Assembly: GCF_014333585.1 (NCBI RefSeq) | Contig: NZ_JACSCW010000012.1 | Location: 1 to 32,684 of the forward strand | Reading direction: 5' to 3' | Source: Hymenobacter sp. BT188 | GTDB lineage: Bacteria > Bacteroidota > Bacteroidia > Cytophagales > Hymenobacteraceae | Length of the DNA: 32,684 nucleotides | Part shown: positions 1 to 7,108 of the stretch, in pieces | Layout: every line of letters starts with the position of its first letter | Numbering within the stretch: position 1 is the first letter of the stretch | The notes under the pieces: model-generated | Databases searched by the model: none | The model's input: the letters and a program-made list of their open reading frames with translations, nothing else | What the model was told of the DNA's origin: nothing | Made by a program: the position numbers and the translations under genes

Positions 1-26
1 GGTCGCCGCCAACCTTACTACAACCG

Positions 27-63
27 CAGCCCCCCAGCGTCCCTCCCCGGATGCGGGGGGCTG
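27..63. terminator. Intrinsic terminator-like hairpin at the left edge
   Basis: A perfect 9-base stem (CAGCCCCCC at 27-35 pairing with GGGGGGCTG at 55-63) encloses a 19-base loop. The T-tract after it is poor. It probably ends a gene lying left of the window. No stop codon precedes it in any plus frame, so the gene it serves cannot be identified. The stem carries the GCCCCCC core found throughout the window. Confidence 0.55.
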
Positions 64-84
64 TTCGCGTTTATAACTGCCTAG

Positions 85-974
85 AGTGTGAATGAGGAAT
101 AAAGTTTCACTCGTATAGCATCAATGTGGCCAGTAATGAAGCGTACGTTTTGACCACAAGTGTCTCAAAATAACTTGTATGATTACAGATACGCCGTGAA
201 GAGTTATCGCACTACTACTAACCGCGACACCAAAGATTTTCAGTTTAGGATAACTACTGTTAGTGGAGAAAAGGTACAATGCTACTGGCAGTCCTTGCCT
301 GTGCACTGCAGTAATTGGTGATGCATTCGACCTCAGTGTAGGCATAGAAGTATGTCAGCTGAGCCCGTAAAAATGGGCCGTAACATAAACAGCCGCAGCG
401 GCTTGACCATCAAGCTGCGCCACACGTGGTGTGGCCGACGCCACAGTTGGCTTGTGCCCTGTAAGCCCTAATACCAGCTATCATTCCCCTCCTATTATGC
501 TGTTCACTACCCCTAGTGGCACCCAGTTGAGTGTCTAGCAGTTGCCTTAAGCAATTTCGTCGCTTAAGCCCTCGGTATGACAATTTGAAGGCGCGTTCTC
601 TGGCCTTTGTTCATACTGCAACAACCTTACTTTGTGCGTAGCTATTAACACATTTCTTCTATTTACTTTACTGTTTCACATTGTAGGATGACATCTCTGT
701 TGCCTACTTATAAATCATTAATTTGTGAATGCTTGAATATTATAGTATTAAAATAATTAATTTAAATATGGGGTTACTATATCATAATCTCACTTTAATT
801 AATTTAAGCGTGATGTGGATTTAGGCATCTTATTACATACATAGAAGAGTATAAGAATTTATTTAGGTGACTACTCTGTACAGGCCTTATATATCTAATC
901 ATTCATATAGTCTTAATATCATAAAGAATGTCCTCTTGTATTTAAATATAAATGAGAGTTATTAAATAGTGAAC
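85..974. other. Long region without a convincing gene
   Basis: About 890 bases separate the edge hairpin from the rplT terminator. Open frames here are short and resemble no family I know. Two parts stand out. At 363-434 there are three small hairpins in a row: GCCC/GGGC at 363-378, GCTTGA/TCAAGC with a CCA loop at 398-418, and CCACAC/GTGTGG with a GTG loop at 420-434. From about 640 to 970 the sequence becomes strikingly AT-rich and contains the direct repeat TAATTAATTTAA at 754-765 and 796-807. I could not assign a tRNA, an ncRNA family or a mobile element. Confidence 0.5.
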
Positions 975-1017
975 AAACAAAAAACGCTCACCAATGTAAG
1001 GTGAGCGTTTTTTGTTT
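975..1017 (-). terminator. Terminator of the thrS-infC-rpmI-rplT operon
   Basis: An exact 18-base inverted repeat (975-992 with 1000-1017) surrounds a seven-base loop. The GC part is CGCTCACC/GGTGAGCG, flanked by A-runs and T-runs on both sides. It starts 13 bases after the rplT stop codon. The symmetric A/T flanks would allow termination in either direction. Confidence 0.9.
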
Positions 1018-1030
1018 ATTTGTGAGAATT

Positions 1031-1375
1031 TTACTTGATCTTTTCAATGATACCTTGGAAAGCGGTTGGGTGATTCAAAGCTAAATCAGCCAATACTTTA
1101 CGATTCAAATCAATGCCTGCTTTTTTCAGACCACCCATAAATTGCGAATACGATAATCCGTGCTCACGGGCACCTGCGTTAATACGCTGAATCCATAAAG
1201 CACGAAACTCGCGCTTCTTAGTTTTGCGGTCGCGGTAGGCATATAATAAGCCTTTCTCAACAGCATTTTTTGCGACGGTCCAAACATTCTTGCGGCGGCC
1301 GAAATAGCCTTTTGCAAGCTTCATTACCTTTTTGCGGCGGTGGCGGGAAGCCACGTTATTCACACTTCTTGGCAT
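1031..1375 (-). CDS. rplT: 50S ribosomal protein L20
   Basis: The 114-residue basic protein starts MPRSVNNVASRHRRKK and matches bacterial L20 in length and sequence, including KGYFGRRKNVWTVAKNAVEKG and the RINAGAREHGLSYSQF segment that contacts 23S rRNA. L20 is an early assembly protein of the large subunit and in several bacteria represses its own operon by binding the mRNA. It is the last gene of thrS-infC-rpmI-rplT, followed at once by a strong terminator. The 136-base gap to rpmI is long for such an operon and contains a possible control hairpin (1395-1423). The ATG has no Shine-Dalgarno, as usual in this phylum. Confidence 0.97.
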   Translation of the reverse strand: MPRSVNNVASRHRRKKVMKLAKGYFGRRKNVWTVAKNAVEKGLLYAYRDRKTKKREFRALWIQRINAGAREHGLSYSQFMGGLKKAGIDLNRKVLADLALNHPTAFQGIIEKIK

Positions 1376-1394
1376 AACCTATTTTTTTTGGCGA

Positions 1395-1423
1395 CCGGTG
1401 ACAATTCTTGTCTTGCAAACCGG
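1395..1423 (-). promoter_or_regulatory. Putative structured leader upstream of rplT
   Basis: Read on minus, the rpmI-rplT gap contains CCGGT, a six-base bulge, then GACAA-GAA-TTGTC and ACCGG. This is a five-base hairpin with a GAA triloop stacked on a five-base outer stem, about 20 bases before the rplT ATG. L20 autoregulation through mRNA mimicry of its rRNA site is established in E. coli and Bacillus. That this hairpin serves the same purpose is inference only. Confidence 0.3.
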
Positions 1424-1511
1424 GTGCCTGGTGGAAAATTATTGAGATACTGAATCTTCAAATGGTAATTGAATCGAAACTGCTATTAAATTAACAGCGA
1501 CTCAAATATTC

Positions 1512-1706
1512 TTAGATATTCAGCATATCCTTCACCCGATTCATATCGGCAGAGCTAACAAGCGTAACGTGCGTTAGGTTACGCTTTTGCTTGGTAGTCT
1601 TCTTGGTGAGAATGTGGCTTTTGAAGGCGTGCTTCCGCTTCACCTTGCCCGTTCCGGTGAGCGTAAAACGCTTCTTAGCACCGGATTTCGTCTTTACTTT
1701 TGGCAT
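1512..1706 (-). CDS. rpmI: 50S ribosomal protein L35
   Basis: The 64-residue, very basic protein begins MPKVKTKSGAKKRFTLTGTGKVKRKHAFKSH and has the typical L35 composition and length. It lies between infC (78-base gap) and rplT (136-base gap) in the conserved order of this operon. L35 is a small component of the large ribosomal subunit and binds rRNA. The ATG has no recognisable Shine-Dalgarno. Nothing appears truncated. Confidence 0.97.
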   Translation of the reverse strand: MPKVKTKSGAKKRFTLTGTGKVKRKHAFKSHILTKKTTKQKRNLTHVTLVSSADMNRVKDMLNI

Positions 1707-1784
1707 TGTGGTATGAATTGAGAAAAAGGAAATGCTTGTTAAATAAGCTAATTAATTCAATGCCTAAGCAGTGAACAACTACCT

Positions 1785-2438
1785 CTAAGCCTGTTCTTCT
1801 TTGGCCTTAACTTCTTTAGGCTCTTTGGGTGCGAGTTCCTTACCTTCCTTCCCTCCTTCTTTAATGGCGGGTGCTTTAGGTTTGGCAACTACGGCTACCT
1901 TAGGAGCCAGATATAGGAACATGCGCTTGCCCTCTAATTTGGGCAACTGTTCAACTTTAGCTAAATCTTCAAGGGCTTGGGCAAACTTGAGCAACAAGAT
2001 CTCACCGCGTTCCTTGAACACAATTGAGCGGCCTACAAAGTGCACATAAGCTTTAATCTTGGCCCCCTCTCGCAGGAATTCCTGCGCATGCTTCAGTTTG
2101 AAAGCAAAGTCATGTTCGTCGGTGTTGGGACCAAAACGAATTTCCTTTAGTACCACTTTCGTGGCTTTGGCTTTCATTTCGCGGGTGCGCTTCTTCTGCT
2201 CATACTTAAACTTAGAGTAGTCGATAACTCGGCACACAGGCGGCACGGCCGTAGGCGAAATTTCAACTAAGTCTAAGTTTTGTTCTTGAGCTAAACGACG
2301 GGCCTGCTCAATTGGATAAACACCTTGCTCGATGTTTTCACCGACCAGGCGCACTTCGCGGGCCGTAATCTTCTGGTTGATTTTGAACGGCTCCTCCACC
2401 TGAGCACGGGGGATGTAGCGGCGATTTGGGGTTGCTAT
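1785..2438 (-). CDS. infC: Translation initiation factor IF-3, probable AUA start
   Basis: IF-3 binds the 30S subunit, prevents premature 50S joining and proofreads the start codon. The N-domain core (EEPFKINQKITAREVRLVGENIEQG), the linker and the C-domain (IRFGPNTDEHDFAFKLKHAQEFL, then VHFVGRS) are all clear. A Lys/Glu/Pro-rich tail of about 35 residues follows. A GTG at 2399 would give 204 residues, but no ribosome site precedes it. Thirteen codons upstream, in frame, an ATA at 2436-2438 lies eight bases after AGAAGGAGG, giving 217 residues starting (M)ATPNRRYIPRAQV. Bacteroidota IF-3 proteins usually carry such an Arg-rich leader. No other usual start codon lies between the upstream in-frame stop and the GTG. 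Rare AUN starts are a hallmark of infC, where IF-3 discriminates against its own mRNA, so the ATA is preferred. Confidence 0.9.
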   Translation of the reverse strand: MATPNRRYIPRAQVEEPFKINQKITAREVRLVGENIEQGVYPIEQARRLAQEQNLDLVEISPTAVPPVCRVIDYSKFKYEQKKRTREMKAKATKVVLKEIRFGPNTDEHDFAFKLKHAQEFLREGAKIKAYVHFVGRSIVFKERGEILLLKFAQALEDLAKVEQLPKLEGKRMFLYLAPKVAVVAKPKAPAIKEGGKEGKELAPKEPKEVKAKEEQA

Positions 2439-2453
2439 GAGTTGGTCCTCCTT
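2436..2453 (-). promoter_or_regulatory. Strong Shine-Dalgarno and AUA start of infC
   Basis: On minus the sequence reads AGAAGGAGGACCAACTCATA, with AAGGAGG complementary to the 16S tail and an eight-base spacer to ATA. Starts of thrS, rpmI, rplT, the topoisomerase, kinase and regulator genes and most others here have no such site, consistent with the weak use of Shine-Dalgarno in Bacteroidota. A strong site paired with a poor start codon suggests feedback control by IF-3. Confidence 0.7.
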
Positions 2454-2625
2454 CTGAAAGGTGAGCGAATAATCTTTAGATGCTATTTAACCCAACACAG
2501 TGAGCCGTGATGAGTTTCAATCAGCGGGCAAATATCCGCTTATTTTTTGGATCTAAAAAAGTGACTATACAAAAACATGCCCATTACAGCATTTGCTATG
2601 ATGGACATGTCTTTATGTAAGCGAG

Positions 2626-4569
2626 TTAATTACCTAATAGCATCTCAGTTACTTGGCTATTAAAACTGCGAATGAAAGCTTCTATTGGCATGCTTCCCAA
2701 ATCGCCTTCTCCGTGCTTACGGAGCGAAACAATTCCATTTTCCTGCTCCTTCTCCCCTACAATGAGCATATAAGGCACCTTAGACATTTCGGCATCGCGG
2801 ATTTTACGGCCTATTTTCTCGTCGCGACTATCTAACGAACCACGCATTTCGGCTTGTACTAAACGGTCATAGACATGCTGCGCATAATCTTGATATTTTT
2901 CGGAAATAGGTAATACAGCGAATTGCTCAGGCGAGAGCCACAACGGAAAATTGCCGGCGCAATGCTCAATAAGCACCGCAACGAAGCGCTCCAGCGACCC
3001 AAAGGGCGCACGATGTATCATTACGGGTCGTTGGCGGGAGTTATCAGGGGCGACGTATTCGAGTTCGAAGCGCTCAGGCAAATTGTAATCAACCTGAATG
3101 GTACCTAGCTGCCACTTACGGCCTAGTGCGTCACGTACCATGAAGTCGAGCTTAGGACCGTAGAACGCGGCTTCGCCTAACTCTGTGATCGTAGGCAACC
3201 CTTTCTCGGCCGCAGCCTCCTGGATAGCACTTTCCGCCAAGGCCCAATTTTCGTCGGAGCCGATATACTTCGCTTTGTTTTCAGGATCACGAAGAGATAT
3301 TTGGGCCGTATAATTCTCAAAGCCAAGCGCCCGGAACACATACAGCACCAGATCTATCACCTTGATAAACTCTTCCTTTACCTGATCTGGCCGGCAGAAG
3401 ATATGCGCATCATCCTGCGTAAACCCACGTACGCGAGTAAGGCCATGCAATTCACCACTTTGCTCGTAGCGATACACCGTTCCAAACTCCGCAAGGCGTA
3501 GGGGCAAATCGCGGTATGAGCGAGGCTTGGTTTTGTAGATTTCGCAATGGTGCGGGCAATTCATCGGCTTGAGGAAAAACTCCTCACCGGGATTAGGCGT
3601 CTTGATGGGTTGAAAAGAATCTGCACCATATTTCTCATAGTGACCCGACGTTACATAAAGCTCTTTTGAGCCGATATGGGGGGTCACCACAGGCAGATAG
3701 CCAGCCTTCACCTGGGCACGGCGCATAAACTGCTCAAGGCGCTCACGCAGGGCTGTTCCTTTCGGCAACCACAACGGTAGCCCTGCTCCTACTTTCTCAG
3801 AGAATGCAAACAGCTCCAATTCCTTGCCCAGCTTCCGGTGGTCGCGGCGCTTAGCTTCCTCTAGGCGCTCGAGGTATTCGGTCAGCTCTTTCTGTTTAGG
3901 AAAAGTGATGCCGTAAACACGAGTAAGCTGCTTATTCTTTTCGTCGCCACGCCAGAAGGCTCCGGCCACATTCAGGAGTTTCACTGCCTTAATAGGACTT
4001 GTGTCAGGAATATGCGGTCCACGGCAAAGGTCAGTGAAATCACCTTGGGTATAAAAGCTGATAGTGCCATCTTCCAAGCGCTCTAATAAGTCGAGCTTGT
4101 AGGGGTCACCTTTCTCAGTGAAATAGGCTATAGCTTCCGCTTTAGGCACTTCACGGCGCTCATACTGGCTTTTCTTTCGGGCCAGCTCCAGCATTTTCTG
4201 CTCAATCTGGGGAAAGTCGTTAGTTGATATAGTCCGGCCTTCGCCCAAGTCGATATCGTAATAGAAGCCATTCTCGATAGCTGGGCCGATACCAAGCTTT
4301 ACGCCTGGATATAATGCCTCCAAAGCCTCAGCCATCAAGTGGGCCGACGAATGCCAGAACGTATTCTTGCCTGCATTGTCATTCCAGGTTAGAATTTCGA
4401 TAGCAGAATTCTGCATGATGGGGCGATGTAGGTCGCGAACCTCGCCATTTACGCGCACGCCTAAAGCGTTGCGAGCCAGACCTTCGCTAATACTAGCGGC
4501 TACGTCGTAGCCCGTCGCGCCATCTACAAACTGGCGCACGGAGCCATCGGGAAGAGTGATGTTAATCAT
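2626..4569 (-). CDS. thrS: Threonine-tRNA ligase
   Basis: The 647-residue enzyme charges tRNA-Thr with threonine using ATP. It has the full bacterial architecture: a TGS domain (about 1-62), an editing domain with the HSSAH motif (H73, H77) that removes mischarged serine, the class II catalytic core, and a C-terminal anticodon-binding domain. Zinc ligands C338 (MNCPHHC) and H389 (DDAHIF) are visible; the third is the His of MIHRAPFGS. Motif 2 (RYEQSGELHGLTRVRGF) is intact. Length equals the family norm. It leads the operon, 187 bases before infC. The ATG sits in an AT-rich stretch without a Shine-Dalgarno. Confidence 0.98.
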   Translation of the reverse strand: MINITLPDGSVRQFVDGATGYDVAASISEGLARNALGVRVNGEVRDLHRPIMQNSAIEILTWNDNAGKNTFWHSSAHLMAEALEALYPGVKLGIGPAIENGFYYDIDLGEGRTISTNDFPQIEQKMLELARKKSQYERREVPKAEAIAYFTEKGDPYKLDLLERLEDGTISFYTQGDFTDLCRGPHIPDTSPIKAVKLLNVAGAFWRGDEKNKQLTRVYGITFPKQKELTEYLERLEEAKRRDHRKLGKELELFAFSEKVGAGLPLWLPKGTALRERLEQFMRRAQVKAGYLPVVTPHIGSKELYVTSGHYEKYGADSFQPIKTPNPGEEFFLKPMNCPHHCEIYKTKPRSYRDLPLRLAEFGTVYRYEQSGELHGLTRVRGFTQDDAHIFCRPDQVKEEFIKVIDLVLYVFRALGFENYTAQISLRDPENKAKYIGSDENWALAESAIQEAAAEKGLPTITELGEAAFYGPKLDFMVRDALGRKWQLGTIQVDYNLPERFELEYVAPDNSRQRPVMIHRAPFGSLERFVAVLIEHCAGNFPLWLSPEQFAVLPISEKYQDYAQHVYDRLVQAEMRGSLDSRDEKIGRKIRDAEMSKVPYMLIVGEKEQENGIVSLRKHGEGDLGSMPIEAFIRSFNSQVTEMLLGN

Positions 4570-4740
4570 TGGTTAGAAAAAAATGCTCTACAAATAGCGT
4601 TAGCCCGCAAGTTAGCTGGTTAAGACAAATGTGGGGGGCATTTATTGGAGTAACCTCTCCAAATCTCTGGGACAATAGCTGCACTAATATTTACCAGCAC
4701 AGTTAAAGACAAGTCTTACTTACCCGAAAACAGGCCAAAA

Positions 4741-4755
4741 AAGCCCCCCAGGCTT
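4741..4755 (-). terminator. Short terminator after the TPR lipoprotein gene
   Basis: On minus, AAGCC-TGGGG-GGCTT followed by TTTT forms a five-base hairpin with a T-run only two bases after the stop codon at 4758. It contains a single GCCCCCC core rather than an inverted pair, so the stem is weaker than the other terminators here. Confidence 0.4.
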
Positions 4756-4757
4756 GC

Positions 4758-5876
4758 TTAGCGCAGTGTAGGCAGGGAACGCTCAACCAAAGGAGCTATT
4801 GCCTGACGAACAGGGCGACGCATAGTATCTCCGCGTAACTGCCGTGCGCGTTCTCCCGCTTTCCAGGCGCGGTAAGTCCAGTGTTTATTGCCTGGATTTT
4901 CGGTGACCAGAATACGATACTGAGCAACTGCCTCTGTAATGCGGCCCATAGCTTCCAAGCTTTCAGCTACCATTTGACGTCCGCCGGGCAGGCGGGAGGC
5001 CCGGCGCAAGGCACGCTGTAAATGGGGTAAAGCTTCCGCGTAGCGACGCTTTTTGAAAGCTGCCAAGCCCAGACGATAATCAGCGCGGTAAAGCGTGGTA
5101 TCCAGCGCTACTGCGCGAGTGTATGCATGGAGGGCGCTATCGGGCCGGTTTTGCAGCTCGTGCTGTCGTCCGTAGTCGTACCAAAGCGGACCGTGCGTAG
5201 GTGCTAGGCGAAGGCCACGCGTAGCGTATACCGCAGCGGCGGCCGGGCGCCGGTTTGCATTCGACAAGAAAGCTAACTGATGTAGAATTTCGGGTTGGCG
5301 AGGGTCGCGGGCTAAGCTAGCGCGCAGGTAATCCAGCGCCTGAGCGGTATCAGCGAGTGCGGCGTGGGCTAAGCCTTTGTAGAAAAGCGCGGCGGCTAGC
5401 TCCGGCTCCTGCTGCAAGGCTCGATCAAGATGATCAAGGGCTGCTTGGTGGCGGCGGGCAGCCAAGTGGGTTTCACCTACCAGCAAGTTCAGTTCAGGAG
5501 AAGAAAACCCGCGCTTGGAAGCTTCAGCCGCAGCAGCTAATGTAGCTTCGAGCCGGTTCTGCGCGCGTAGGGCGCGGGCTTTAATGAAATAGAATTCGCC
5601 GGGTTCATCGTCAAGCTTTAAGGCCTGATCGATGTCAGCTAGTGCAGGGCCAATCTGACCAGCATCAAGGCGAAATGTAGCGCGGCGTGCGTATAGCGAC
5701 GCTTTGCGGGGTTGGCGGGCAATGGCGCCTTCCAACGTTTCTGCTTGCAGTTGAGGCCCGCTTTGCACCGTGGCCAGGTTCACCATCGTGGCCGGTGGGC
5801 CAGTAGGTGCCTGGTCGCAGGCGGAAATAGCAGCGACGCTGAAAAGCAAAGGCAGAAAACGGCGAATAAAAGCCAC
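4758..5876 (-). CDS. TPR-repeat lipoprotein
   Basis: The 372-residue protein begins MAFIRRFLPLLFSVAAISAC, a lipoprotein signal whose lipobox ends at C20, so it is probably anchored in an outer or inner membrane leaflet. After about residue 45 it consists of Ala/Leu-rich tandem helical repeats with the TPR pattern (for example A..Y..RA..LDAG....A..DID.AL and AL..Y.R...LD). TPR domains mediate protein contacts; no catalytic motif is seen. The start is GTG at 5874-5876, chosen because it gives the intact signal peptide. It lies between thrS and a second TPR gene, both on the same strand. The specific role is unknown. Confidence 0.85.
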   Translation of the reverse strand: MAFIRRFLPLLFSVAAISACDQAPTGPPATMVNLATVQSGPQLQAETLEGAIARQPRKASLYARRATFRLDAGQIGPALADIDQALKLDDEPGEFYFIKARALRAQNRLEATLAAAAEASKRGFSSPELNLLVGETHLAARRHQAALDHLDRALQQEPELAAALFYKGLAHAALADTAQALDYLRASLARDPRQPEILHQLAFLSNANRRPAAAAVYATRGLRLAPTHGPLWYDYGRQHELQNRPDSALHAYTRAVALDTTLYRADYRLGLAAFKKRRYAEALPHLQRALRRASRLPGGRQMVAESLEAMGRITEAVAQYRILVTENPGNKHWTYRAWKAGERARQLRGDTMRRPVRQAIAPLVERSLPTLR

Positions 5877-5936
5877 GGTAAGTACTAACCTTAGTAAGAA
5901 ATACAGAATTGCCGCGACGAGCTAAAGGAAATCAAT

Positions 5937-5944
5937 CAAAACTA
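5937..5944 (-). promoter_or_regulatory. Possible -7 element for the TPR lipoprotein gene
   Basis: On minus the octamer TAGTTTTG fits the Bacteroidota -7 consensus TAnnTTTG and lies about 60 bases before the GTG start. No well-spaced TTG -33 element accompanies it; the nearest TTTG is 28 bases upstream. It is therefore a weak call. Confidence 0.25.
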
Positions 5945-6026
5945 TTCACCGAAGCCACGACTCATCCCTCTGCAAAGATAACCTCAAAGCCAATAACGAT
6001 ACCGCCTGCCGCAGGACCGAAGAAGC

Positions 6027-6845
6027 TTATTCGACCTCATTGCGGCCGCGTTTCTTCCGCGCCAATTGCTGCAACAGGTTCCGACAGCGCCGACTTACCT
6101 CCAACTCTTCACCCGTTACAGGCTCCAGCTTCTGCGAATCGACCAGCACCGTGATGGCTTCATCAAACTGGCGCTGATTCTGATAGACACGGGCAAGGTC
6201 GTAGCAGAACTGTATGCGCTTCGGGTCTAGCTCATGGGCCCGTTTGAGGGCATCGACCGCTTTAGTGCTACTGGCACCGCCGGGCATTCCGCCCAGAATC
6301 AGCTCACTATAAACCCGCTCCAATACATTGTAATGATCAACACGATAATGCCAGCGCCCAAGCAATTGCCAAGTATCGGCCCAGTCGGGGCGGCGCGCTA
6401 CGGCCCGAAACACGTAGGGCTGCATTTCTTTGTACATCAGCAACCGGCCCCGAGCGCGCAGCAGCGTAGCTTGGTTGGCTAAAGATAGGGCCACGGCGTA
6501 GTTGGCCTCTCCCCCATCCGATTTGGCTACAAAAGCCCGATAAGCATATTGCCCCGCCGACGTGAAATAAGCCGACCGTCGCGTTTCGTCGGTATAGCGT
6601 GTGCCGATGCGCACGCTGAGCACTGCAGCCTGCCAGAGCGCTTCGTAGTTCTTGGCGTCCTCGTCGAGCACTTGCTCGTATTTCGCTAATGCTTCCGAAT
6701 CGAGGTATTTGCGCTGGAGAAGTCGCGCTTCGGCCAACAGCTTTCCAATGTCTGGGGAGGAAATTGTGGCAGCCATGATCTCTAGCTCGCTTGACATGAG
6801 CAATCCCAGCAGTATGATTAGCCTGAAAATACGGGGCGAAAACAT
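6027..6845 (-). CDS. TPR protein resembling RMDN-type repeat proteins
   Basis: The 272-residue protein has a signal-like hydrophobic N-terminus (FRLIILLGLLMSSELEIMA) and then TPR-like helices: AEARLLQRKYLDSEALAKYEQVL, YEALWQAAVLSVRIG, YRAFVAKSDGGEANYAVALSLA, and a final pair ALKRAHELDPKRIQFCYDLARVYQNQ / FDEAITVL. Spacing and the DTWQLLGRWHYRV segment recall the family related to eukaryotic regulator-of-microtubule-dynamics proteins that is common in Bacteroidota; this is recognition by eye. It is probably exported to the periplasm. It lies 150 bases upstream of the TPR lipoprotein on the same strand and may be cotranscribed with it. The function is unknown. Confidence 0.75.
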   Translation of the reverse strand: MFSPRIFRLIILLGLLMSSELEIMAATISSPDIGKLLAEARLLQRKYLDSEALAKYEQVLDEDAKNYEALWQAAVLSVRIGTRYTDETRRSAYFTSAGQYAYRAFVAKSDGGEANYAVALSLANQATLLRARGRLLMYKEMQPYVFRAVARRPDWADTWQLLGRWHYRVDHYNVLERVYSELILGGMPGGASSTKAVDALKRAHELDPKRIQFCYDLARVYQNQRQFDEAITVLVDSQKLEPVTGEELEVSRRCRNLLQQLARKKRGRNEVE

Positions 6846-7065
6846 AGGCTAGAAAGTGGCTTGGCAGCAGGCGCAGCAATGAAACTTGGAGCGGTAGTAG
6901 CGAAATTGAATTGGGTCGCAATAAATGAGTTGCCAGCCATGGAAAGCTCAAGGGTGCTTTCCGCAAACGCTTGGAAACCGAAACTTAATCATTCATCGTT
7001 ACACCTGGCAAACCACAAAAGCCGCGTGTGCTGTTCCTTTGGGGCAGAGTTTGTATGTTGATTCT

Positions 7066-7102
7066 AAAAAAGCCCCCCAGATGCTTTCTGGGGGGCTTTT
7101 TT
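7066..7102 (-). terminator. Terminator after parC
   Basis: AAAAAAGCCCCCCAG at 7066-7080 pairs perfectly with CTGGGGGGCTTTTTT at 7088-7102 around a seven-base loop. It lies seven bases past the parC stop. It consists of two inverted copies of the WWWGCCCCCCAG motif. Confidence 0.92.
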
Positions 7103-7108
7103 GGCCTT

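Noticed and set aside
1..84. Partial coding region at the left edge
   Set aside because: All three plus frames are open across a GC-rich terminator hairpin, so the open frame is not informative, and no family is recognised in any of them.
121..345. Open frame of 74 codons on minus near the left edge
   Set aside because: Composition is not protein-like, no family match is recalled, and there is no promoter or operon context.
2397..2399. GTG as the start of infC
   Set aside because: No ribosome-binding signal precedes it, whereas the ATA at 2436-2438 has an excellent one and gives the expected IF-3 leader.
6337..6966. Open frame of 209 codons overlapping the RMDN-like TPR gene
   Set aside because: It uses another frame of the same strand. 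The TPR frame has helical repeats and a signal-like N-terminus; this one has no pattern.
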